Assembly (NCBI GenBank): GCA_903869365.1
Contig: CAIPYV010000127.1
Coordinates: 1 to 45,408, forward strand
Source: an uncultured Chlorobiaceae bacterium
GTDB taxonomy: Bacteria > Bacteroidota > Chlorobiia > Chlorobiales > Chlorobiaceae
Direction of reading: 5' to 3'
DNA: 45,408 nucleotides
Under the pieces are notes generated by a model. It saw nothing but the letters and a program-made list of their open reading frames with translations, made no database searches and was not told the DNA's origin. Below, piece after piece: positions 1 through 8,978 of this stretch (position 1 is its first letter; every line of letters begins with the position of its first letter). The translations under genes and the position numbers were made by a program.

Positions 1-32
1 AGCATGATTTTCGGGTCACAAGAGCATGGGGC

Positions 33-761
33 TCATACGGTTTTAATGGAAGCCGCAAAAGAGTAACCTGAGCCATGGGAGGTTTTAATAGGAATGTTGC
101 ACTTATTACCATCCTTTTTTAGACGCAAACGATGAACCAGCGCATCAAGGGAACGATTACCTTTTTCATTATCATCATAATCGAGAGCATGCAAAAGATC
201 CTGACGCTGGATTACTATCTCTGGAGATATCGCCAGCCTTTGAATTAAATCAAATTCCTTTGCGGTTAGTTTGATCTCTTCTCCGCCTGGTGAAAAGAGC
301 ATCCAGTTACTGCGAACAAGCATCCATTGCGGCTGTTGGTTCTGCCAGGAAGGTTCGGCTCTCTGCACCGAGTGCGGTTGGAAGTGACTCGGCTCAAGAC
401 GACTGAGCATACTGTAAATCGATGCAGACAATTCTGAAAAATCAATCGGTTTGACCAGATAGATATCCGCACCAGCCTTATAGGCATTTATTTTGCTTTC
501 CAGTGAAGACTGAGCCGTGAGCATAATAATGCGCATGGTGGTATTGTTTCGAATATATTCCGCCAATACCATGCCATTCTGGTCAGGCAAGCCGATATCG
601 AGAATTGCCAGATCATATTGTTGCAAGGAGATGCTTCTATAAAACTCCAGTGCCGATTCTACCCCGATAACATCAAGTCCATTCAGCACAAGATATTCCA
701 CCATACTTTCACGGAAATCACGATCATCTTCCACAACAATAACTCGTCTGCTGCCACTCAT
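33..761 (-). CDS. OmpR/PhoB-family response regulator
   Basis: DNA-binding response regulator of 242 residues. The N-terminal receiver domain (about 1-120) has the acidic pair D12/D13, the phospho-acceptor D55 in LDIGLP, T82 and K104 in VKPID. The C-terminal half (about 140-235) is a winged-helix trans_reg_C domain, with KLTAKEFDLIQ near its start and SLDALVHRLRLK in the recognition-helix region. It lies about 100 bp downstream of the multi-PAS histidine kinase on the same strand, so it is almost certainly the cognate output of that kinase. A possible intrinsic terminator overlaps the kinase stop codon, so the regulator may be partly uncoupled and have its own promoter. Targets are unknown; the divergent beta-barrel gene past the kinase is one possibility. 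Confidence 0.9.
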   Translation of the reverse strand: MSGSRRVIVVEDDRDFRESMVEYLVLNGLDVIGVESALEFYRSISLQQYDLAILDIGLPDQNGMVLAEYIRNNTTMRIIMLTAQSSLESKINAYKAGADIYLVKPIDFSELSASIYSMLSRLEPSHFQPHSVQRAEPSWQNQQPQWMLVRSNWMLFSPGGEEIKLTAKEFDLIQRLAISPEIVIQRQDLLHALDYDDNEKGNRSLDALVHRLRLKKDGNKCNIPIKTSHGSGYSFAASIKTV

Positions 762-851
762 AGGTAAGCTGAATTGTTTTATTAAAATACGCTATACATG
801 TAGCCTGAAAATTTTTATCCCGATCGAGGCCGGTAACCGTCTCAGGATTAC

Positions 852-871
852 AAAAAAAAGGTTCAACCTTT
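852..871 (-). terminator. Possible intrinsic terminator overlapping the kinase stop codon
   Basis: Read on the minus strand, AAAGGT-TGA-ACCTTT forms a 6-bp stem with a 3-nt loop that is the kinase stop codon itself, followed by a run of T. The stem is short, so this may only reduce read-through into the response-regulator gene. Confidence 0.4.
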
Positions 872-3800
872 CTGATGAAAAAGAGGCAGTCGAATTCTTG
901 CCTCAACTCCTGATGCAATGCCTTCAAGGCTGACCTGCCCGTTATGATGATCAATGATACTTTTTACCATCCACAACCCAAGACCTGCTCCGCCGGTATT
1001 CATGGAGTGACTGCCGCGTTTGTACTTTTCAAACAATAAAACGGCTTCGCTCTTTGTAATCTGTGTACCCTGATTACGGATGCTGATAACCGCTTCGTCT
1101 CCTTCCTGAAAACACTTCAGTTCGATCGTTGAGCCTGGTGGAGAATATTTACGGGCATTATCAAGCAGATTGAAAATAGCCAATTTGAGCTGTGAAGAGT
1201 CACCGTAAATTTCATTGTCGCCAAGGGTTGCTGAATAGTGCATAGCTCGATCAGGCCATAACGAAAGAAAAGATTCTACCTGTGAAGAAACAACGGGAGC
1301 AAGCTGAAAAGGCTTTAATAACAATTCCGTCCTGGATTTAAAAAAACGATTTTCATGCATAGACTCTTCCATAACCTCTACCAGCCGGTCGATAGCGCGT
1401 CGTATTTTGGTCATTTCAGCCGGGTTCACACAGTTATGATGCTTATTTTTCAGCTCGATGAGGTCAAGGTTGCCACGTATAATGGCCAGAGGCGTTCTGT
1501 ATTCATGCGAAATCATGTGTAAAAAGCTGTTCAGGCGCTTCACCTCCTCCTTAAGCTGCCCGGTGCGCTCAGCGACAATCTGCTCCAACCGCTCTATGCT
1601 GAGCTGTTGTAACTCCTGCAAGGTGATGTCCGTTATCATCACCAGAATACAGGCCTTGTCGTTATAAGTTATAAGCTCTCCGGAAAAAAGCACGTGAATG
1701 ATCTCTCCGGATTTTTTTCGAAATTGCATGGGTTTGTTTAAAATTTGCCCATGTTCATGGAGAGCAGTGACATTATGTTCATAATCTTCGCTTTTTAAGT
1801 AGATATCGAGCTCTTTTACACTGCGTCCTATGACCTCTTCTTTTGTATACCCGAAGATTCTCTCCCACGAATAATTGACGTCAAATAACGTACCATCCAG
1901 CACATCTCTGATAGCGATAGCAACAGGGGAACAAGCAAAGATAGTTCTGAATTTGAGTTCACTCTCCCTGATTGTTTTCTGAAGCAGTTTTTGTTCGGTG
2001 ACGTCACGAACGACAATGACCGATCCTGTAATATCACCATTTTGTTCTCGGATGGGGGCGAAGCTATAGCTCCCTGTCCATGTTTCGTCCGTATCTTTTC
2101 GATGCAACGTGTATTCGGCATTTGTAGCAATTTCACCATGAAGCGCTCGGGAAACCGGCCACCCGTTAACGGGTACCAATTCGCCATGGTGCATGAACAG
2201 ATCAAAAATTTCAGGGTACTCTGCCAAATTTTTTACACATTCAGATTGGTTCCTGAATCGGTGAAATGTTGCATAAGCAGCATTAAACTCTTTGAGATTT
2301 GCCTCAATATCAGAAATGAAAACGGCATCACTCATGCTTGCCAGCGCCGCTTCCAGTTTCGATTTGCCCTCAATAATCTCTTGCTCTGCCTTTTTGCGTT
2401 CGGTGATATCCCGTATAACACCTACAACATGGCTTGATTCACCATATTGTCCAGTCTTGAAAGCACCGGCAACCCAAATCCACCGCACCTCCCCTTTTGC
2501 ATCGTGAATCCGGCACTCGAAAGAATACTGGTTCTGTTTTTCTATGGAGTTCCTGATGATAGCCTCTATTCCATCGCGATCTTCTGGAATGATGTGATCG
2601 AAAAACATCTGAAGTGACCAAACGGGCGGCATTGTTTCGTAACCGAAAATACGGGCATGTTCAAACGAAATCACTGTGGTGCCATCTCGAAGATTAAAAT
2701 CCCATACTCCGACATGACTTTTTTCCAGAACGAAATCCAGGTGTTCCCTGCTTTTTCTATACTGTTCTTCTATTTTTTTTCTTTCAGTGATGTCGATAAT
2801 TGTCCCGATATATCGTTCAGCTTTTCCAAACTGGTCATATAAGGGTTTGCCGCGAGACATCAGCCAACGGAGAGAACCGTTAGGAGAATAGATGCGATAT
2901 TCGACATTAAGCTCACTTTCATTGTCAGCTGCCTTCGTAACAGCATGGAGTGCCGTATCGCGATCATCAGGATGAATGGTACTCATCCAAAGTTCGAAAG
3001 ATGGTGTCCGGCTCCCCTTTTCCAGTCCATATAACCGCCATGTCTCGTCCGACCAGATGTTTGCGCCTGTATTCAGGCTCCATTCCCAGACACCGGCACG
3101 AGCAGACTCCAATGCCTGGGTAAGCATCGTCTTACTGTCGACAAGGTCGTTCAGTAACTCTTTTCGGCTCGTAATATCCGTAACGGTTCCGATGTAACAT
3201 TTCAAACGGCCGTCAGCATGGTATGTCGGCAATCCTCGACACATAAGCCAGTGAATGGAACCGTCCCGGTGGCAGACACGGTATTCGACATTTATCTCGA
3301 TCTCTTTGCTTGCTGCCGCCATAACTTTTTCGAATATTACATCGCGATCGTCAGGGTAAATATTGCTTTCACAAAGTTGGTGTGTTGAGGGTTTGCTGTT
3401 CGGTTCCAATCCATATAATTTCCATACATTATCTGTCCAGGTGACTTTATCAGAGGTTACATCCCATTCCCATACTCCGGAGTTGGTGGCTTCCAGGGCA
3501 AAAGTCATTCTCTTTTTACTCTCGATGAGCGCTAATTCCGTCTGTTTGCGTTCGGTGATATCAATGATTGTTCCGATATAACGCGTCACTTGTCTATGAA
3601 TGTCATGCATCGGCATGCCTCGTGATGTGAGCCAGTGAACTGTACCGTCGGGATGGCAGACACGATATTCGATATTTAACTCTGCCTTATTGCTGGTGGC
3701 TGTTGTAAGTGTCTGCATTGCCATCTCCTTATCGTCAGGATGGAGCGTACTTGCCCAAAGCTTGATCGTTGGTTTTTCATTGCTCTGTTCCAACCCGCAT

Positions 3801-4324
3801 AACGACCATAACTCATTTGACCAGACAAGATCATTGGTTTTCAAGTTCCACTCCCAGACACCGGCATGAGCGGCCTTTAAAGCAAAGTCAAATCTTGGCT
3901 GGTAATGCTTGCGTTCAACCGCTAATCGGTCTTGCTCAGAAATATCCTGTATGATGATAATCAATCGGGTAATCTCTCCTGCCTGTGATCGGACTGGATT
4001 GATGCTGAACCTTTGCAGATGATTGTTTCTCACATCTTCAAACGTTGTTCGTTTTCCGGTTCGAAGAACTTCTTCAACCTTTTCTTTACGATGCGCAGCG
4101 ATCTCTGGATTTTTCAGCACCGTTGCCATCAATTCATAGACATTGACACCAATGCATTCATGGGGATGCATGCCGTAATATGCCGCAAACAAAGTATTTG
4201 AATTGATGATAAAACCCTTCGTATCCATGAGAAAGGCTTCTTCAGAAAAAGATTCAAGCAAGGTAAAAACCGTGTCATCTGACTGGTTGTTGTCTGATGG
4301 GATTGTTCTCTTGACCATCGGCAA
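863..4324 (-). CDS. Multi-PAS sensor histidine kinase
   Basis: Predicted cytoplasmic sensor kinase of 1153 residues with no evident membrane segment. About seven PAS/PAC modules are visible, roughly at 20-130, 145-265, 275-395, 400-525, 525-655, 660-785 and 790-910; most end in a D-I-T-E-R-K type PAC boundary. Modules two to four are near copies of one another (GVWEW, then HPDDR-type and RYIGTI-type motifs), so they arose by internal duplication. The transmitter follows: H-box ISHEYRTPL with H940, N-box DNARKYSPPG and G-box AGLGLWMVK. It is upstream of, and on the same strand as, the OmpR-type regulator, forming a two-component pair. The signal cannot be read from sequence; stacked PAS_3 domains often bind small ligands, haem or flavin. 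Confidence 0.9.
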   Translation of the reverse strand: MPMVKRTIPSDNNQSDDTVFTLLESFSEEAFLMDTKGFIINSNTLFAAYYGMHPHECIGVNVYELMATVLKNPEIAAHRKEKVEEVLRTGKRTTFEDVRNNHLQRFSINPVRSQAGEITRLIIIIQDISEQDRLAVERKHYQPRFDFALKAAHAGVWEWNLKTNDLVWSNELWSLCGLEQSNEKPTIKLWASTLHPDDKEMAMQTLTTATSNKAELNIEYRVCHPDGTVHWLTSRGMPMHDIHRQVTRYIGTIIDITERKQTELALIESKKRMTFALEATNSGVWEWDVTSDKVTWTDNVWKLYGLEPNSKPSTHQLCESNIYPDDRDVIFEKVMAAASKEIEINVEYRVCHRDGSIHWLMCRGLPTYHADGRLKCYIGTVTDITSRKELLNDLVDSKTMLTQALESARAGVWEWSLNTGANIWSDETWRLYGLEKGSRTPSFELWMSTIHPDDRDTALHAVTKAADNESELNVEYRIYSPNGSLRWLMSRGKPLYDQFGKAERYIGTIIDITERKKIEEQYRKSREHLDFVLEKSHVGVWDFNLRDGTTVISFEHARIFGYETMPPVWSLQMFFDHIIPEDRDGIEAIIRNSIEKQNQYSFECRIHDAKGEVRWIWVAGAFKTGQYGESSHVVGVIRDITERKKAEQEIIEGKSKLEAALASMSDAVFISDIEANLKEFNAAYATFHRFRNQSECVKNLAEYPEIFDLFMHHGELVPVNGWPVSRALHGEIATNAEYTLHRKDTDETWTGSYSFAPIREQNGDITGSVIVVRDVTEQKLLQKTIRESELKFRTIFACSPVAIAIRDVLDGTLFDVNYSWERIFGYTKEEVIGRSVKELDIYLKSEDYEHNVTALHEHGQILNKPMQFRKKSGEIIHVLFSGELITYNDKACILVMITDITLQELQQLSIERLEQIVAERTGQLKEEVKRLNSFLHMISHEYRTPLAIIRGNLDLIELKNKHHNCVNPAEMTKIRRAIDRLVEVMEESMHENRFFKSRTELLLKPFQLAPVVSSQVESFLSLWPDRAMHYSATLGDNEIYGDSSQLKLAIFNLLDNARKYSPPGSTIELKCFQEGDEAVISIRNQGTQITKSEAVLLFEKYKRGSHSMNTGGAGLGLWMVKSIIDHHNGQVSLEGIASGVEARIRLPLFHQKG

Positions 4325-4825
4325 TTATGAATTATTCCTCTATAACCATCTCTTGGTTATTAGATTTGTTGGTTGCAGGGAATCGGTGATGAGAAAAATC
4401 CCATCCACTCCCTTTTACAAGCGGTTCCAAGTAACTACTTGCAGGAAAATGCAAACTGTGTAATAAGGATATACGGCTGGCAAGCCTAATGACAGGGCGA
4501 CAGGAAAAGAGAAAAAATGCGAAGGATTGATAATCCCTCTTCTTCGAAAATGAATACTATCTTTATAACATCACTTAAAATATTTAACAAATAGTAATGA
4601 AATTACCAAAAATAATTCTGTTTCCGTTTTCCAGATCAGATAACGAAGTGACCACAATATCGTTGATCGCATCCAGCAAACCGTGTTTTTTTGAACACGT
4701 AACAGCGCATAACAGTCAAGGTGATACATACTTTTTCATCTTTACTCGTTTTTAGCTATTTTTAAACCGAATATTGACCGCTATGCTTTCAAGTTTTTTT
4801 CAACCACCCATTAACATATTGAACA
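4325..4825. other. Intergenic region between divergent genes
   Basis: About 500 bp separates the kinase start (leftward) from the beta-barrel gene (rightward). It must hold both promoters. It is AT-rich near the beta-barrel gene. No strong operator, RNA gene or convincing small gene was seen. Confidence 0.5.
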
Positions 4826-5422
4826 ATGAAAAAGCTTCTTCTTCTTTTTTGTGCTCTTCTTTCCTTCGGAATCTCTACAGCTCCAGCCTATGCATACGAT
4901 TCTTATGTCAGTGGCAATGTTGGATGGACGTTATCTAACGATCTTAACATCAAGGACACCAATGACCACATCGTCATAAAACTCCCTCTCAAGAAAGGCG
5001 TGAGTGTACTGGCTGCTCTTGGCTCCAGATCAGAAAATGTCAGACTTGAAGGTGAATTCGGTTATCAAACGAGAGATTTAAACTTAACCGGCCTGAATGG
5101 AAAGTGGGAAATACTGTCACTTTTAGCAAACTGCTATTATGATTTTTACACCGAGGGCATTCAACCTTACGTTACTGCAGGAATAGGAGCAGGCAGGATA
5201 ACTCTCACTGATTTTTTCACGGGAGGATATCAGTATAACTGGGAAGGCTCTACAAAATTAGCGTATCAACTCGGCGCCGGTTTCGCAATTCCGATTAACA
5301 ATAAAATTTCGATTGATGCGCGGTATCGGTATTTTGTGCTGAACGATGTTACTAACGGAAATGTGATCAAATATACTCCGGCAATCAGCTCCGTTCTGGT
5401 TGGTTTGAGGTTCGGATTTTAG
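4826..5422 (+). CDS. Small outer-membrane beta-barrel protein (OmpA-like/OMP_b-brl type)
   Basis: 198-residue predicted outer-membrane protein. It has a clear signal peptide (MKK, hydrophobic core, cleavage after APAYA near residue 23) and then alternating amphipathic strands such as YVTAGIGAG and IDARYRYF, ending in an aromatic C-terminus (VGLRFGF) typical of BAM substrates. The pattern of about eight strands fits a PF13505-type barrel of porin-family annotation. A strong terminator follows immediately, so it is probably monocistronic. A paralogue with the same leader (TAPAYA) and the same GLNG segment lies at the far end of the window, broken by an insertion sequence. Function is not inferable beyond an envelope role. 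Confidence 0.8.
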   Translation: MKKLLLLFCALLSFGISTAPAYAYDSYVSGNVGWTLSNDLNIKDTNDHIVIKLPLKKGVSVLAALGSRSENVRLEGEFGYQTRDLNLTGLNGKWEILSLLANCYYDFYTEGIQPYVTAGIGAGRITLTDFFTGGYQYNWEGSTKLAYQLGAGFAIPINNKISIDARYRYFVLNDVTNGNVIKYTPAISSVLVGLRFGF

Positions 5423-5434
5423 CTTATTGTCAAC

Positions 5435-5466
5435 AAGGGCCGCCTGAAGAGGTGGCCCTTTTCGTT
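5435..5466 (+). terminator. Intrinsic terminator of the beta-barrel gene
   Basis: AAGGGCCGCC and GGTGGCCCTT form a 10-bp stem with one G-T wobble around a TGAAGA loop, followed by TTCGTTT. It begins 12 bp after the stop codon. Confidence 0.85.
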
Positions 5467-5567
5467 TAATAACAGAAAAAATTGGCCGACGGGTTCGATC
5501 AAAAAAGCAAAAAAAAGAAAGCACATCGCGATTATTTCGCCAAAGTTATCTTTCATTTACATCAATC

Positions 5568-5809
5568 GTAGAATACTTTGTCGAACTACTCTGGAAGAGT
5601 GTTAAACATGAGGAAATTTATTGAAAAAATACTCCAGCTCGACAGAATTACAGCTCAAATTCAAGGAATATTTTATACTATTTAATGAGTGGCCGGATCA
5701 GTCGTTGGGCTGCAGTACGCCAAATAAGGTTTACAGAAAGCCCACGGATGAAGGTTCACCAGTTTTTGTATACAGGTTGTCGTTCACTTCAATACCCCCA
5801 AAAAACTAA
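5568..5809 (+). pseudogene. IS3-family transposase C-terminal remnant (frameshifted)
   Basis: The translated region reads EYFVELLWKSVKHEEIY, then, after a +1 frame change near 5620, LKKYSS followed by EYFILFNEWPDQSLG and TPNKVY. This is the C-terminal end of an IS3-type rve transposase, whose family pattern is VERLWRSVKYEEVYL followed by YNEERPHQSLGYRTPAEVY. Both halves are in the right order but different frames, and nothing upstream continues the integrase domain, so this is a degraded fragment. It sits at the left edge of the AT-rich accessory genes and may record how they arrived. Element ends could not be identified. Confidence 0.65.
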
Positions 5810-5821
5810 TATTTAAATTCA

Positions 5822-7072
5822 ATGGACGTTTACTCTGATAATGCAATTGTACTTTCAGATTTTTTTTCGGTACAATCATCAATACCTCTACCACAGGATG
5901 ATTCACTGAAACTGTTAGCGTTAGGTGTAACAAAATCTATCGCCGTTAAATCAGGGATCTCTTCAGAGACAGAAGTTAACAAAATTTTTAAAAAAGTAAA
6001 TTCTGCGTTTAAGCTTTTTGGTGCCACAAGTAAAAGTATTAAACATAGAAGTATGGTTTTCGGGCCAAGTGACTATAGTAATATTTTGGCAGCTAACCTT
6101 GTTGAAAATAATCAATTTGTTAATTTTGATATAAATTTTTCATTGTATGATGATTTAATTCACAGACATACTAATCCCTCTGGTGCCGATCTGAATAAGC
6201 GAATACTAATGATTTGTGAAAAATCTATTGAATTAGTTGAGTCTCTTTATCAAGGAGAAACAAGACCTCCTGATGATATTATTCATGTCACATCCACTGG
6301 TTATATCGATCCAAATCCTATAGATACGCTGGCAAATAATCGTAAATGGTATGATACGATAATTTCGAACTGTTATCACCGTGGTTGTAACGCTTCATTG
6401 CAGGCAATCAGAATGGGACATGATTTTTTGAAATCATCGATGTATAATGACTTTGAGAAAAATAAATCAAGAATTGATATTGTTCATACGGAAGTGAATA
6501 GCGCTCATATGGATATTGGTAAATACGACCCAATGAATGTAATATTTCTTTCTGAGTTCAGTGATGGATTTATTCGTTACTCCGTGCGTCCTCAAAGCTC
6601 AATTATACATAATGGCTTGAACGGGTTAAAAATATTATCTTTCAGTCAGCAATTAATTCCCAATACAATTGATTGCTCGAAAGTCAGTACAGCTTCCCCT
6701 GTTTTTTTACTCGAGGTTAATACACTGAGCTACATTTATTCTATAAAGAAGCATTTCAAGAATTTTGTTGTTAATCTATGCCGCAAGGTGGGTATTGATT
6801 ATGATAAAGAGAAAAGTAAGCTTGTCTTTGCAATTCAGCCATCTGGTGCTGAGTATATAAAAAAAATAGGTAAAATGTTACATTTATCAGATGAACAATT
6901 ATATTTCAGTAAAAATGTCATGTATGAATACGGTGATATGACATCTGCCGGTTTGCCATACATCTACAGAGATATACTTGACTCTGATGATGTTCCAAGA
7001 GGAACGAAGGTTTTGGGCATAGGATATGCACAAGGCATAATTCTTGGGGGTATTGTTTTTGAAAAAGTATAA
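5822..7072 (+). CDS. Type III polyketide synthase/KAS III-like condensing enzyme with altered catalytic triad
   Basis: 416-residue thiolase-fold protein resembling chalcone synthase-type enzymes. Landmarks in order are HVTSTGY (about 155-161), the nucleophile region HRGCNAS with C189, a central DGFIRY segment, FAIQPSG (336-342), YGDMTSAG (about 370-377) and a C-terminal GIGYAQG loop. Active family members have Cys-His-Asn; here the His position is Q339 (codon CAG) and the Asn position is D372 (codon GAT), while the Cys is kept. Either the chemistry differs (for example thioester hydrolysis or acyl transfer) or it is a non-canonical partner. The gene is markedly more AT-rich than its neighbours and next to a transposase remnant, suggesting transfer. 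It is followed by an acetyltransferase and then by the lipid cluster, so it may supply or modify its product. The start is the first ATG of the frame. Confidence 0.7.
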   Translation: MDVYSDNAIVLSDFFSVQSSIPLPQDDSLKLLALGVTKSIAVKSGISSETEVNKIFKKVNSAFKLFGATSKSIKHRSMVFGPSDYSNILAANLVENNQFVNFDINFSLYDDLIHRHTNPSGADLNKRILMICEKSIELVESLYQGETRPPDDIIHVTSTGYIDPNPIDTLANNRKWYDTIISNCYHRGCNASLQAIRMGHDFLKSSMYNDFEKNKSRIDIVHTEVNSAHMDIGKYDPMNVIFLSEFSDGFIRYSVRPQSSIIHNGLNGLKILSFSQQLIPNTIDCSKVSTASPVFLLEVNTLSYIYSIKKHFKNFVVNLCRKVGIDYDKEKSKLVFAIQPSGAEYIKKIGKMLHLSDEQLYFSKNVMYEYGDMTSAGLPYIYRDILDSDDVPRGTKVLGIGYAQGIILGGIVFEKV

Positions 7073-7152
7073 TTTTTTTATAGCTAAGGGTTTAATTTTC
7101 TGGAACTTGCACAAAACTGACAAAAAATTCATTTTATAAATAAAAATCTATA

Positions 7153-7785
7153 ATGCCCATAGAAAAGCAAACATCTTTGATCAATCTTACTCCACTCAAT
7201 TGGTTTAATATTCTGACTGCATGGAGTGTAGCTAAAAAGATTTTCAAAAAAGAAGCAATGGATATTCTGATTTGTTATTCCGGATCACTTCTACCGCGTT
7301 GGCTTTGGCCTAAAATAAATCGAGATGCAATCAGTGAGCTCAATTATTTCATTGCTATGAAGGATAATCAGCCAGTTGGTATTACGGGCTTATACACGAC
7401 ACATAATCAACCTGAAGAAGTTTGGCTTGCTTGGTTTGGTCTGAATGAAAAATTACGTGGCCGTGGTTTAGGTAAAGAACTTATGGTAGCAACAATAGAT
7501 ATGGCTCGAAAACATGGATATCAATCTTTGAGATTATGGACGACTGCCAATGAAGAGCCATTTATTGTTGCTAATTATTTATATCAAAAACTTGGTTTTA
7601 TAGCTCAAGAAACCGATCTAAAATCTTATGGCTTTCCGGTCCTTATATATAGTTTAGGACTCAGTGGAATAACTCCACCACTCTATAAAGCTGATATGAC
7701 CACAACAATCGGAGGAACTGATAGTAATACGAAATCGCATAACTCTATTTTCCGAATACTATTTCGTTTATATTGTAAACAATAA
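7153..7785 (+). CDS. GNAT-family N-acetyltransferase
   Basis: 210-residue protein with a GCN5-related acetyltransferase domain at about 60-165. The acetyl-CoA motif A is visible as LRGRGLGKEL (consensus Q/R-x-x-G-x-G/A), preceded by the beta4 strand (WLAWFGL) and followed by YLYQKLGF, the usual motif B ending. The roughly 60-residue N-terminal extension and about 35-residue polar tail are not recognised. Base composition is AT-rich like the preceding type III PKS-like gene, 80 bp upstream, and the two probably form one transcript and one acquired unit. The substrate is unknown; N- or O-acylation of a cluster product is speculative. Confidence 0.75.
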   Translation: MPIEKQTSLINLTPLNWFNILTAWSVAKKIFKKEAMDILICYSGSLLPRWLWPKINRDAISELNYFIAMKDNQPVGITGLYTTHNQPEEVWLAWFGLNEKLRGRGLGKELMVATIDMARKHGYQSLRLWTTANEEPFIVANYLYQKLGFIAQETDLKSYGFPVLIYSLGLSGITPPLYKADMTTTIGGTDSNTKSHNSIFRILFRLYCKQ

Positions 7786-8093
7786 CTTTTCTATCTTATA
7801 ACTACGTTGAGCAATTCGTCATCATCGAGACAGTGCAGAGTGTCTTACCATGGAACGAGCGGAATCCAGCAAGGTGATGTGGCGACCGGTGCCGATCAAG
7901 AGGTTATAAGCACAATAGTCAAGGAACTTTGGTTTAAAGAATTTTAATAGTTCGTTAAGTCTATATTATATATATATTGCGGTGGTAGTCACAGGAAATG
8001 ATGTCATGGTACTGACATTTTAAACGGCATCCTTTGACACTTGCTGATAACAGTAAAAATAAGGCATTTTAACCAGTATAACGATCAACAGCT
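7786..8093. other. Intergenic region with a possible degraded coding fragment
   Basis: This 308-bp gap is heterogeneous. About 7800-7965 has higher GC and, on the minus strand, an open frame of about 49 codons without a start (includes KFLDYCAYNLLIG and HITLLDSARSMV), with a further open stretch in another frame (CLDDDELLNVV). It looks like a frameshifted gene remnant of unrecognised family. About 7960-7980 is a TATATATA tract, a plausible promoter region for the lipid cluster. Confidence 0.3.
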
Positions 8094-8468
8094 ATGTCAG
8101 GAGTGCAGGATATCGGGGTGGATATCGTTGACGTTGATCGTATCAGGGTATCGTATGAGCGGTATGGTGATAGGTTTCTGTTCAAAATCCTTACGGAAGA
8201 AGAAATTGCCAGTTGCAGAAAAAAAGGTGATATGATTCAAAGCGTTGCAGCAAGGTTTGCAGCTAAAGAAGCTCTTTCTAAAGCACTGGGGTGCGGTATC
8301 AGCAAAAAATTCAGTTGGCATAGCGTTGAAATACTCAACGCTTTGAATGGAAAACCCTATGTCAGAGTAGTCGATAATTCAAGCACTCTGAAAAATGCAT
8401 CTATCAAAATTTCACTCACGCATGACAAACGGTATGCGGCTTCGGTAGCAATGATTTCATTTCCTTAG
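8094..8468 (+). CDS. acpS: Holo-[acyl-carrier-protein] synthase, cluster-dedicated
   Basis: AcpS-type phosphopantetheinyl transferase of 124 residues, the normal family length. It would move 4'-phosphopantetheine from CoA to the serine of an acyl carrier protein. The two metal-binding family motifs are present: IGVDIVDVDRI with D10, and RFAAKEALSKALG with E59. It is the first gene of a co-directional run that includes its probable substrate, the ACP at 9722. A green sulfur bacterium is expected to carry a housekeeping acpS elsewhere, so this copy is likely specific to the cluster. Confidence 0.9.
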   Translation: MSGVQDIGVDIVDVDRIRVSYERYGDRFLFKILTEEEIASCRKKGDMIQSVAARFAAKEALSKALGCGISKKFSWHSVEILNALNGKPYVRVVDNSSTLKNASIKISLTHDKRYAASVAMISFP

Positions 8469-8534
8469 TGCCTGGGTCACAAGGAGTTTCAGTTTTTCAA
8501 GATTATTTGTAAATTTTACTAAGCCTTACAGTAC

Positions 8535-8978
8535 ATGCGGTGGTTATTGATTGATAAAATTCTGGAAATGGAGGCGGGAAAAAGAGCTGTTGGTGTCAAG
8601 TGTTTCTCGCGTTCCGAGTTATTTTTTATGGATCACTTTCCTGAATATCCCATTGTTCCAGGTGTGTTGCAGATTGAAATGATCGCTCAACTCGCCGGCA
8701 AGTGCATTATGGCCACCTCCCCACTTTTTCTTCCCGTACTTACTTCAGTAAAGAGCGCAAAGTTTAGAAAAGCGATTGAGCCTGGCGATAAAGCTTTTGT
8801 TTATACTGAGGTAGCAACTCGTCAATCATTTGCCACGGCAGTCGGCCGGATTGAAGTTGATGGAATTCATATCTCTTCGGCAGAGGTGATGTTTGGTTAT
8901 ATACCTATTCCTGAGAAAATGCGTTTCCATGCTGTAGGCAATTCTGTTTCAGGAATCACAACCACTGAAGGAATATGA
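8535..8978 (+). CDS. FabZ-like 3-hydroxyacyl-ACP dehydratase
   Basis: 147-residue hotdog-fold protein. It begins with the family's R-x-LLIDK-type opening and has the FabZ catalytic block HFPEYPIVPGVLQIEMIAQ, which carries the expected His (H34) and Glu (E48). It should remove water from 3-hydroxyacyl-ACP to give trans-2-enoyl-ACP. The C-terminal 20 residues are not part of the core fold. The stop overlaps the start of the next gene by 4 bp, indicating translational coupling. Similar stand-alone FabZ-like dehydratases occur in aryl-polyene and related type II synthase clusters. Substrate chain length is unknown. Confidence 0.85.
   Translation: MRWLLIDKILEMEAGKRAVGVKCFSRSELFFMDHFPEYPIVPGVLQIEMIAQLAGKCIMATSPLFLPVLTSVKSAKFRKAIEPGDKAFVYTEVATRQSFATAVGRIEVDGIHISSAEVMFGYIPIPEKMRFHAVGNSVSGITTTEGI

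Noticed and set aside
5258-5524. Minus-strand frame across the 3' end of the beta-barrel gene
   Set aside because: It overlaps an intact gene and its terminator and has no recognised similarity.
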